This document shows positions 56,669-64,000 of a DNA stretch of 64,000 bases, one piece after another. The notes below the pieces were generated by a model that was given only the letters and a program-made list of their open reading frames with translations, ran no database searches and was not told the origin of the DNA. A program made the position numbers and the translations under genes. Source of the stretch: Thiorhodococcus drewsii AZ1 (GTDB lineage Bacteria; Pseudomonadota; Gammaproteobacteria; Chromatiales; Chromatiaceae); assembly GCF_000224065.1 (NCBI RefSeq), contig NZ_AFWT01000005.1, positions 1 through 64,000 of the forward strand, given 5' to 3'. How positions within the stretch are numbered: the first letter of the stretch is position 1; each line of letters opens with the position of its first letter.

Positions 56669-58375
56669 ATGAGTAACAGTATCGAGGTCAAGGTCCCGGA
56701 CATCGGCGATTTCAAGGATGTGGAGGTCATCGAGGTCTTGGTCTCATCCGGCGACCAGGTGGCCCAGGAGGCATCTCTGATCACGCTGGAGAGCGACAAG
56801 GCTACCATGGAAATCCCGGCCCCAGCGCCCGGCACCGTCGGAACGATCGGTATCAAGGTCGGCGACCGTGTCTCACAAGGCGATGTCATCCTGACGATGG
56901 AGGTCGCCGATGATGCTGTCATCACCGAGATGGCGCCGAAAGAATCCATCATGGCGGCCAACCCCAACGATATGGTCACTGAGGTTGTCGTCCTGGGGGG
57001 TGGCCCAGGCGGCTATACGGCCGCCTTCCGTGCGGCAGACCTTGGCAAGAAGGTCGTCCTGATCGAGCGCTACGACAGGCTCGGCGGTGTCTGTCTCAAC
57101 GTCGGCTGCATCCCCTCCAAGGCACTGCTGCACACCGCCATGATCATGGAAGAGGTCAAGACGCTCGGCGTCATGGGCGTGACCTACGGCGAGCCCGAGG
57201 TCGATCTCGACAAGATGCGCGCCGGCAAGGACAAGGTCGTCGCCAAGCTCACCGGCGGGCTTGCGGCCATGGCCAAACAGCGCAAGGTCGAGGTCGTACA
57301 GGGCACCGGCCGCTTCGAGTCGCCGAACCGCATCGGCGTCGAGACCAAGGAAGGCCGCGTCGGCATCCGCTTCGACCACTGCATCATCGCCTGCGGTTCA
57401 TCGCCACTGAAGATCCCCGGATTCCCGCACGAGGATCCGCGCGTGATGGATTCCACCGATGCACTCGCATTGGCTAACGTCCCGGCACGCCTGCTGATCG
57501 TTGGGGGCGGCATCATCGGTCTGGAGATGGCCGGCGTCTACAGCGCACTCGGCGCCAAAATCGATGTCGTGGAACTCAAGAATCAGCTGATGCCGGGTGC
57601 CGATATCGATCTGGTCCGTTGCGCCGAAAAGGTGCTCAAAAAGCGCTACGACACCATCAAGCTGGAGACCAAGGTCGCCAGCATGAGCGCCACCCCCGAG
57701 GGCATCAAGGTCGCCTTCGAGGGCAAGCATCCGGGCGAGGAGACCTACGACAAGGTCCTGGTCGCGGTCGGACGTCTGCCCAACGGCAAGCTGATCAACG
57801 CCGAGGCCGCCGGGGTCCAGGTCGACCAGCACGGATTCATCAAGGTCGACGCCCACCAGCGCACCAACGTTCAGAACATCTATGCCATTGGCGACGTGGT
57901 CGGTGGCCCCATGCTGGCCCACAAGGCCACCCACGAGGCCAAGGTCGCGGCAGAAGTCATCGCCGGACTGCCCGCGCTCTTCGATCCGCTGACCATTCCC
58001 TCGGTCGCCTACACCGACCCCGAGGTCGCCTGGATGGGTCTCACCGAGACCAAGGCCAAGGAGCAAGGCATCCCCTACGAGAAGGGCGTGTTCCCCTGGG
58101 CCGCCAGCGGACGCGCACTCGGCATCCATCGCGACGAGGGCATGACCAAGCTGCTGTTCGATCCCGAGACCAAGCGCATCCTCGGCGCCGGAATCGTCGG
58201 ACCCAACGCGGGCGAACTGATCGGTGAGGCCGTGCTGGCGCTCGAAATGGGTGCCGACATGGAGGACATCGGGCTCACCATCCATCCGCATCCGACCCTG
58301 AACGAAACCATTGGTCTCGCAGCCGAAATGGCCCATGGATCCATCACCGATCTGATGCCGCCGAAGAAACGCTGA
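56669..58375 (+). CDS. lpd: Dihydrolipoyl dehydrogenase (E3) with N-terminal lipoyl domain
   Basis: The 568-residue protein has a lipoyl domain at 1-80 (Lys44 in ESDKATME), a linker, then a flavoprotein disulfide reductase: GGGPGGYTAA FAD site, redox pair Cys142/Cys147 (GGVCLNVGCIPSK), a second GGGIIGLEMA NAD site, and the C-terminal His-Glu motif HPHPTLNE. The lipoyl domain is closely similar to that of AceF (LPDIGDFxxVEVIE), suggesting domain duplication within the operon. Similar lipoyl-E3 proteins are known in Neisseria and Ralstonia. The start ATG at 56669 fits the lipoyl domain; the longer frame does not. Confidence 0.95.
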   Translation: MSNSIEVKVPDIGDFKDVEVIEVLVSSGDQVAQEASLITLESDKATMEIPAPAPGTVGTIGIKVGDRVSQGDVILTMEVADDAVITEMAPKESIMAANPNDMVTEVVVLGGGPGGYTAAFRAADLGKKVVLIERYDRLGGVCLNVGCIPSKALLHTAMIMEEVKTLGVMGVTYGEPEVDLDKMRAGKDKVVAKLTGGLAAMAKQRKVEVVQGTGRFESPNRIGVETKEGRVGIRFDHCIIACGSSPLKIPGFPHEDPRVMDSTDALALANVPARLLIVGGGIIGLEMAGVYSALGAKIDVVELKNQLMPGADIDLVRCAEKVLKKRYDTIKLETKVASMSATPEGIKVAFEGKHPGEETYDKVLVAVGRLPNGKLINAEAAGVQVDQHGFIKVDAHQRTNVQNIYAIGDVVGGPMLAHKATHEAKVAAEVIAGLPALFDPLTIPSVAYTDPEVAWMGLTETKAKEQGIPYEKGVFPWAASGRALGIHRDEGMTKLLFDPETKRILGAGIVGPNAGELIGEAVLALEMGADMEDIGLTIHPHPTLNETIGLAAEMAHGSITDLMPPKKR

Positions 58376-58560
58376 CCTGGCACCCAGTTCGTCTATCGGC
58401 CTTCCGGGGCGGGTAGCAACTGTCGGGGGACGCCGTAGATACATCTTTGTAGGCTTGACGACGGCATCCATGCCGTCACCCCCGCCAGCCGCCACCCGCC
58501 CCTCCTGAAGCATCGATCACGAACCGACGCGGATGCGCATCCAAACAGGAGGAGACGACC

Positions 58561-59148
58561 ATGACGAGCACGGCGGAACAGACCACCATCACCCACGATG
58601 AGTATCTGGCTGGAGAGATCGAATCACCGGTCAAGCACGAATATCTGGCTGGGCAGGTCTTCGCCATGGCCGGCGCGAGCGAGGCCCATGTAACCATCGC
58701 CGGCAACCTCTTTGCCCTGCTTCGCTCGCATGTGCGAGGCAGCCCCTGCCGCGTCTATATGTCGGACATGAAGGTCCGCGTCGAGGCATCGGACGCCTTT
58801 TTCTATCCCGATGTCTTCGTCACCTGCAGCAAGGCGGATGCGGCCCAGACCTATTACAAGCAGGCCCCGACGCTGATCGTCGAGGTTCTGTCCAGCTCGA
58901 CCGCCGCTTTTGATCGCGGCAAGAAATTCGCCCACTATCGCCGACTCGAATCGCTGCGCGAATATGTCGTCATCGACCCCGAACAGATGTCGATCGACGT
59001 CTTCCGGCGCAACGAGTCAGGTCAATGGGTCTTGCTCCCTTTCGCCGAGGGAGATCGCCTGGAGTTGGCCTCTATCGACTTCAGCACCCCCATCGATGCC
59101 GCCTACGAAGACGTCAACCTAACCGAGCTGCCTGCCAGCAATCCATAA
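58561..59148 (+). CDS. Uma2 family (DUF820) PD-(D/E)XK nuclease-like protein
   Basis: The 195-residue protein has the Uma2 core: YLAGEIESPVKHEYLAGQV, FYPDVFVTC (catalytic Asp) and TLIVEVLSSSTAAFDRGKK (Glu/Lys). The family has a restriction-endonuclease-like fold but unknown function. AGGAGGAGA lies shortly before the ATG, an unusually strong ribosome-binding site. It stands alone. Confidence 0.88.
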   Translation: MTSTAEQTTITHDEYLAGEIESPVKHEYLAGQVFAMAGASEAHVTIAGNLFALLRSHVRGSPCRVYMSDMKVRVEASDAFFYPDVFVTCSKADAAQTYYKQAPTLIVEVLSSSTAAFDRGKKFAHYRRLESLREYVVIDPEQMSIDVFRRNESGQWVLLPFAEGDRLELASIDFSTPIDAAYEDVNLTELPASNP

Positions 59149-59212
59149 CCCCGTCATTCACCAAGCAGCCAGATCAAAGACTTCTGCCGAGCGATCTGCG
59201 AGACGTTGGGCA

Positions 59213-60325
59213 TCAGGCATCATTCACCCCCTTGATGAGCGACACGGCCTGGTAGGGCAGCCCCGAATCGACCTGCCAACGGACATCCTTTTCGCGCGCC
59301 AGCTCCAATAGATGAGCAACCTCGGGGGCGTCTGGATCGCGGATGATGACGCGCTCGGGTACGCGACGCAGCAGCACACGCGTGGCCTCGCCGATACCGG
59401 GTTTGATGAAGTTCTCATCGCGAATCCCAAAGGACTTACGAATGGCGTCGAGCATCGCCGCCGAGCGCGAGCGCGCCGCCACCGGATCGACCGGCCGGTC
59501 GCTCGGCACATACCCCTCGGCGATCAAGGCGCGCGCCTTGGCGAGCAATTCATCGATGAACCAGGTCGAGAGATCGGCGTGGGCGAATTCGCGATAGTAG
59601 ACACAGCCGTGGAAGTCGTCTGGCCCGATGCGCTCGTTGAGGATGGAGCGACTGACGAGTCCCGACATGGTGGCGTTCAGGATGCTCGATGGAATCAGAT
59701 AGTCGGCGTCCGAAGGCGCGACTCCGACTCCGGCCAGATCGGTCAGGGCATAGAGATCGGGATCCAGACGCACCCCTTGGTCGCGCTCGAAATCCGCGAG
59801 CGCGTGACGCAGCTCTCGCGCGATCACGCCCTTGCCGGTCCAGCCATCGACGAACAGGATTCCTGCCGGATCGCGCCCAGCCTGGCCGAGAATAAAGCGC
59901 AGCGCATTGCGATCGATCCCACGATCGCGGATGATCGAGATCGAGTAGTGCGCGGAATCGCGTCCGAACACCTCGCGCAACAGATGCTTAAGCGCGACAC
60001 CGACCGGCGTGCCCGCACGCGCCAAGGAGACCAGCGTAATATCACCGGGACGACGCGCGGCGATGATCGCCGCCAGATCGAGCGCGCCCCGAGACATCGG
60101 CTCCAGCCCCATGGCCAGCGCGCGATGGAAGACATCCAGATAGGACGCCGAGGGTAGCGATTCGCGGCTGAGCATCTCGCTGTAGTGACGCCGCCCGCTC
60201 TGAATGAGCCGTTCCTTCTCGGCCACTTCGATAGGGTCGATGTCGATCGGTTTGAGCAGAAACTGAACATCCTCGGTGCGATAGCTACCCGAAAACGGCT
60301 CGTCCCCTGATTTCTCGTTCGTCAT
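59213..60325 (-). CDS. StiP-family protein (cysteine protease/phosphoribosyltransferase-like)
   Basis: The 370-residue protein resembles the StiP family found in tellurite-resistance (Ter) associated clusters: VSLARAGTPVGVALKHLLRE and SIIRDRGIDRNAL in the core, then LFVDGWTGKGVI, typical of a PRTase-like nucleotide-binding loop. No Ter genes are adjacent, so it is an isolated member. The ATG at 60325 is preferred over one at 60376 because the family similarity begins near FSGSYRTEDVQFLL. The function is not proven. Confidence 0.7.
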   Translation of the reverse strand: MTNEKSGDEPFSGSYRTEDVQFLLKPIDIDPIEVAEKERLIQSGRRHYSEMLSRESLPSASYLDVFHRALAMGLEPMSRGALDLAAIIAARRPGDITLVSLARAGTPVGVALKHLLREVFGRDSAHYSISIIRDRGIDRNALRFILGQAGRDPAGILFVDGWTGKGVIARELRHALADFERDQGVRLDPDLYALTDLAGVGVAPSDADYLIPSSILNATMSGLVSRSILNERIGPDDFHGCVYYREFAHADLSTWFIDELLAKARALIAEGYVPSDRPVDPVAARSRSAAMLDAIRKSFGIRDENFIKPGIGEATRVLLRRVPERVIIRDPDAPEVAHLLELAREKDVRWQVDSGLPYQAVSLIKGVNDA

Positions 60326-60735
60326 GGATTGATTCCATCCGCTGTTTGGAACAGGCTTGCCGGGAAAGCCCATCATTCAGATGGTGACATCCATCCCTCA
60401 TCAGTCGTACAAACGACGGGGTCGGATCCCAGTGGGCACTTGAACTTCGCGCTCTAGACTATCAGGCTATTGACCGTACCAGCAAAACGCACTGCCGGTC
60501 CGATGAACCAACCGTAATCTCCCCTTCATCCCGAAATCTTCCGGAGACGCTAGCCTATGCTATCTCCGGCGCGACAGAGGGATGCATACACCGTTCTCGT
60601 GCACCGGACTGCTCGAAGAATGGAATGCTCGTCGCCAGAGGCGCGAGTCTCAAGCCAAAGGCATTCATGGATCGTATCGAGTCGGTCCTTGTCTGACCCC
60701 AAGTCCGATCAACCACCAAGCCAAAGGAGCCTTTC
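60326..60735. other. Intergenic region upstream of phosphoketolase
   Basis: 410 bases without a gene. It contains the inverted repeat at 60541-60569 and a plausible ribosome-binding site AAAGGAG 7-8 nt before the phosphoketolase start. Divergent promoters for the StiP-type gene should lie here too. Confidence 0.4.
60541..60569. repeat. Inverted repeat in the phosphoketolase upstream region
   Basis: CCGGAGA (60541-60547) and TCTCCGG (60563-60569) are complementary over 7 bases with a 15-base spacer. Possible operator or leader hairpin about 170 bases before the start codon. Confidence 0.4.
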
Positions 60736-63123
60736 ATGACGACCTCTCCCCTATCCGAGAGCACAGCGACCCTCACGAGCGATGAGATCGAACGCATCGA
60801 TGCCTATTGGCGCGCCTGCTGTTACCTGGCCGTCGGCATGATCTATCTGCGCGCCAACCCCCTGCTCAAGGAACCGCTGAAGGAGGAACACCTCAAGAAG
60901 CGGCTGCTAGGTCATTGGGGCGCGAGTCCTGGCCTCTCCTTCATGTACGTCCACCTCAACCGCATCATCAGAGAGCGCCAGCAGGAGGCCATCTTCCTCG
61001 CTGGTCCCGGACATGGCGCACCGGGCGTTCTCGCTCCCGTCTATCTGGAAGGCACCTACTCCGAGATCTATCCCAACAAGAGCGAAGACGAAGAGGGCAT
61101 GAGATCCTTCTTCAAGCAGTTCTCCTTCCCCGGCGGAATTGGCTCGCACTGCACGCCCGAAACGCCCGGATCTATCCACGAGGGCGGCGAGCTGGGCTAC
61201 TCCATCTCGCACGCCTTCGGCGCCGCCTTCGACAACCCAGATCTATTGGTCGCCGTCGCGGTCGGCGACGGCGAGTCCGAGACCGGACCGCTGGCCACCT
61301 CCTGGCATTCGTCCAAATTCCTCAACCCGATTCGCGACGGCGCCGTACTGCCGATCCTTCATCTCAACGGCTACAAGATCAACAACCCGACCCTGCTCTC
61401 GCGCATTCCCAAGGAGGAACTGACCGACCTCTTCCGTGGCTACGGCTGGACGCCCCATTTCGTCGAGGGCGACGACCCCATGACCATGCACGAGACCATG
61501 GCCGCCACGCTTGACGTCTGCCACGCCCAGATCCGCGCCTTCCAGCAAGAGGCACGCGAAAGCGGCAAGGCGACACGTTGCCATTGGCCCATGATCGTGC
61601 TGCGCACGCCAAAGGGCTGGACCGGACCCAAGAGCGTCGACGGACACAAGGTCGAGGGTTTCTGGCGCGCCCACCAGGTTCCGCTATCCGGCATGCGCGC
61701 CAACGAGGCCCATCTGCGTCAGCTCGAGGCCTGGATGCGCAGCTATCGCCCGGAGGAACTCTTCGACGACACAGGACGGCTCATCCCCGAGCTCAAGGCG
61801 CTGGCCCCCGAGGGCACGATGCGCATGAGCGCCAACCCGCACGCCAACGGCGGTCTGCTGCGCCGAGGGCTGCGCATGCCGGATTTCCACGACTACGCCC
61901 TGCATATCACGCACCCGGGACGCGTTCGCGCCATGAACACCAAACCGACGGGCGCGTTGCTGCGCGACGTCATGGCCAAGAACATGGACAACTTCCGCGT
62001 CTTCGGACCGGACGAGAACACCTCGAACAAGCTCGACGCCATCTACGAGGTCAGCAAAAAGCTCTGGCTCTGCGACTACCGGGAGGAGGACGCCGACGGC
62101 GGCGAGCTCTCGCCCGACGGACGGGTCATGGAAATGCTCTCGGAACACACGCTGGAGGGCTGGTACGAGGGCTATGTACTGACCGGGCGCCACGGCTTCT
62201 TCGCCACCTATGAGGCCTTCGTCCACGTCATCGACAGCATGTACAACCAGCACGCCAAATGGCTGGCGATCTGCGAAGACATCCCCTGGCGTGCCCGGAT
62301 CTCCTCGCTGAACCTGCTGATCACCTCGACCGTTTGGCGTCAGGACCACAACGGTTTCACCCATCAGGACCCCGGCTTCCTCGACGTCGTGGTGAACAAG
62401 AATCCGGAGGTGACGCGCATCTATCTGCCACCGGACGTCAACACCCTGCTCTCCACCGTCAACCATTGCCTCAAGAGCCGCGACAACATCAACGTCATCG
62501 TCGCCGACAAGCAGAACCATCTCCAATACCTGGACATGGATGCCGCGATCAAACACTGCACCAAGGGCATCGGCATCTGGGATTGGGCGAGCAACGATCA
62601 GGGCAGCGAGCCCGATGCCGTGATGGTTGGCTGCGGCGACATCCCGACCAAGGAGGCCCTGGCCGCGACCGCGCTGCTGCGCGAGCATTTCGAGGACATC
62701 AAGATCCGCTTCATCAATGTCGTCGATCTCTTCACCCTGCAGCCGGCCGGCGAGCATCCGCATGGACTGAGCGACGCCGATTTCGACAGCCTCTTCACCA
62801 AGGACAAGCCGGTCATCTTCAACTTCCACGGCTATCCTTGGCTGATTCACCGTCTCGCCTATCGCCGCACCAACCACGCCCATCTGCACGTGCGCGGCTA
62901 CAAGGAGAAGGGCAACATCAACACTCCGCTGGAACTGGCGATCAACAACGAAATCGACCGTTTCAGCCTGGCGATCGACGTCATCAACCGGGTGCCGCGT
63001 CTTCAGGTCGCCGGTGCACACGTAAAGGAGAAGTTGCGCGATATGCAGATAGAATGCCGCAACTACGCCCACGAGCAGGGTATCGACAAGCCCGAGGTGG
63101 ACGAATGGGTCTGGCCCTTCTAA
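60736..63123 (+). CDS. xfp: Phosphoketolase
   Basis: The 795-residue ThDP enzyme cleaves xylulose 5-phosphate and/or fructose 6-phosphate to acetyl phosphate plus an aldose phosphate. It shows [49 protein letters not shown] split across conserved blocks, and the ThDP motif [14 protein letters not shown]. Length matches the bacterial XFP family. Acetate kinase is not adjacent; glycogen phosphorylase follows after 100 bases, suggesting a glycogen-to-acetyl-phosphate route. Confidence 0.96.
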   Translation: MTTSPLSESTATLTSDEIERIDAYWRACCYLAVGMIYLRANPLLKEPLKEEHLKKRLLGHWGASPGLSFMYVHLNRIIRERQQEAIFLAGPGHGAPGVLAPVYLEGTYSEIYPNKSEDEEGMRSFFKQFSFPGGIGSHCTPETPGSIHEGGELGYSISHAFGAAFDNPDLLVAVAVGDGESETGPLATSWHSSKFLNPIRDGAVLPILHLNGYKINNPTLLSRIPKEELTDLFRGYGWTPHFVEGDDPMTMHETMAATLDVCHAQIRAFQQEARESGKATRCHWPMIVLRTPKGWTGPKSVDGHKVEGFWRAHQVPLSGMRANEAHLRQLEAWMRSYRPEELFDDTGRLIPELKALAPEGTMRMSANPHANGGLLRRGLRMPDFHDYALHITHPGRVRAMNTKPTGALLRDVMAKNMDNFRVFGPDENTSNKLDAIYEVSKKLWLCDYREEDADGGELSPDGRVMEMLSEHTLEGWYEGYVLTGRHGFFATYEAFVHVIDSMYNQHAKWLAICEDIPWRARISSLNLLITSTVWRQDHNGFTHQDPGFLDVVVNKNPEVTRIYLPPDVNTLLSTVNHCLKSRDNINVIVADKQNHLQYLDMDAAIKHCTKGIGIWDWASNDQGSEPDAVMVGCGDIPTKEALAATALLREHFEDIKIRFINVVDLFTLQPAGEHPHGLSDADFDSLFTKDKPVIFNFHGYPWLIHRLAYRRTNHAHLHVRGYKEKGNINTPLELAINNEIDRFSLAIDVINRVPRLQVAGAHVKEKLRDMQIECRNYAHEQGIDKPEVDEWVWPF

Positions 63124-63139
63124 CCTCCTAAAACGCATC

Positions 63140-63175
63140 GTCGGCCGACCGCCATCGCTTGGCGGATCGGCCGAC
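63140..63175 (+). terminator. Strong hairpin between phosphoketolase and glycogen phosphorylase
   Basis: Outer arms GTCGGCCGA/TCGGCCGAC and inner arms CCGCCA/TGGCGG form a 15-bp stem with one bulged A and a 5-base loop. No U tract follows, so it may attenuate or process the transcript rather than end it. Confidence 0.5.
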
Positions 63176-63223
63176 AGCCTCCCCCGATCCTCGCAACCTC
63201 TCCCCTCTCGACAAGGTGTCACC

Positions 63224-64000
63224 ATGAGCATGGCGCAATCCCCTGAGCCGTTGGACGTGGACCGCGAACGCACCCGTACCGGGATGTCCAAAACCGCATT
63301 GAAACAGGGCTTCCTGGACAATCTCTTCTACATTCAAGGCCGTTTCAGAGAGGTCGCGACCCCGCACGATCTCTACATGGCCGCCGCCTACACCACTCGC
63401 GACCGCATCCTCGAGCGCTGGATCAAATCGGCTCAGCGCTACAAGACCAATCAATCGCGCACCGTCTGCTATCTGTCGGCCGAATTCCTGCCGGGCCCCC
63501 ACCTGGCCAACAACCTGGTCAACCTCGGCATCGTCGAGACTGCGACCGAGGCCGCACATGAACTGGGATTGGACTTCGACGCCATCATCGCGGAAGAGGC
63601 AGAACCAGGACTCGGCAATGGTGGGCTCGGTCGGCTGGCGGCCTGCTTCATGGACTCGCTCTCGACCCTGCAGATCCCGTCCATCGGTTACGGCATTCGC
63701 TACGAATTCGGGATCTTCGATCAGACGATCGAGGACGGCTGGCAGGTGGAAAAAAGCGACAACTGGCTGCGCAACGGCAATCCATGGGAGATCCCTCGAC
63801 CCAAGATCCGTTTCCCCGTCCTCTACGGTGGTTATACCGAGCAGTACCGGGACCACGACGGCCGTTCCCGGACCCGCTGGGTGCCCGCGCAGATTATCGA
63901 TGGGGTTGCCTACGACACGCCCATCCTTGGTTACGGCGTTGGCAACGTCAACCTGCTTCGACTTTGGAAAGCAGAGGCGTCAGAGTCGTTCGATTTCCAG
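63224..64000 (+). CDS. glgP: Glycogen/starch phosphorylase, N-terminal part (continues beyond window)
   Basis: 259 codons are open to the window end. The N-terminus DNLFYIQGRFREVATPHDLY, TVCYLSAEFLPGPHLANNL and the highly conserved EAEPGLGNGGLGRLAACFMDSL identify the GT35 glycogen phosphorylase family, which releases glucose 1-phosphate. The pyridoxal-phosphate Lys lies beyond the window. The ATG at 63224 lies shortly after AAGG. It may be co-transcribed with the phosphoketolase. Confidence 0.93.
   Translation, partial: MSMAQSPEPLDVDRERTRTGMSKTALKQGFLDNLFYIQGRFREVATPHDLYMAAAYTTRDRILERWIKSAQRYKTNQSRTVCYLSAEFLPGPHLANNLVNLGIVETATEAAHELGLDFDAIIAEEAEPGLGNGGLGRLAACFMDSLSTLQIPSIGYGIRYEFGIFDQTIEDGWQVEKSDNWLRNGNPWEIPRPKIRFPVLYGGYTEQYRDHDGRSRTRWVPAQIIDGVAYDTPILGYGVGNVNLLRLWKAEASESFDFQ

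Noticed and set aside
61684-63321. 545-codon minus-strand open frame opposite phosphoketolase
   Set aside because: Antisense shadow of a highly conserved gene; no protein family features.

Overview
The window is GC-rich gammaproteobacterial chromosomal DNA. The ccmABCDEFGHI order, the rlmKL, enolase and aceE-aceF-lpd neighbourhoods, a phosphoketolase next to glycogen phosphorylase, and the mix of intergenic repeats suggest a purple sulfur bacterium (Chromatiaceae-like). That placement is inferred from gene content only; no rRNA gene is present to confirm it. No tRNA, rRNA or CRISPR array was recognised.

Layout. 1-4.1 kb is accessory: a group II intron with its maturase (minus strand) and a stand-alone reverse transcriptase resembling the abortive-infection/unknown-group RTs. 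4.1-11.6 kb is a tightly overlapping minus-strand operon: SWIM zinc finger, DUF5691, MoxR AAA+ ATPase, DUF5682, VWA protein. 11.9-16.1 kb carries a polyamine-type binding protein followed by a hybrid histidine kinase/GGDEF protein. Enolase follows (minus), then a minus-strand operon of a DUF4132/ankyrin giant, a second SWIM protein and a small protein (17.7-23.5 kb). 23.6-25.1 kb holds a lipoprotein and a membrane protein/MarR divergent pair.

25.4-33.6 kb is a genomic scrapyard: a frameshifted IS630-type transposase, a 7TM-DISM/GGDEF cyclase, a toxin-like pseudogene overlapping a small membrane protein, a truncated group II intron, and several copies of a roughly 235-240 bp MITE-like element with 16-bp terminal inverted repeats. 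It also contains a two-domain thioredoxin-like protein and a kinase-like/dual-specificity phosphatase pair. At 32.9-33.6 kb the element is tandemly amplified together with the last ~98 bp of the adjacent vwa gene. 33.6-38.3 kb is a second, paralogous MoxR-DUF5682-VWA operon.

38.7-64 kb is mostly core metabolism: a YajD-like HNH protein, RlmKL, the complete System I cytochrome c maturation operon, a PEBP/YbhB protein, an EF-G-like GTPase, the pyruvate dehydrogenase complex (its E3 carries its own lipoyl domain), a Uma2-type protein, a StiP-family protein, phosphoketolase, and the start of glycogen phosphorylase running off the window.

The most striking feature is the concentration, within 35 kb, of two MoxR-DUF5682-VWA modules plus two SWIM proteins, DUF5691 and DUF4132. 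These look like parts of one poorly characterised ATPase/VWA-based system, next to an orphan defence-type reverse transcriptase.
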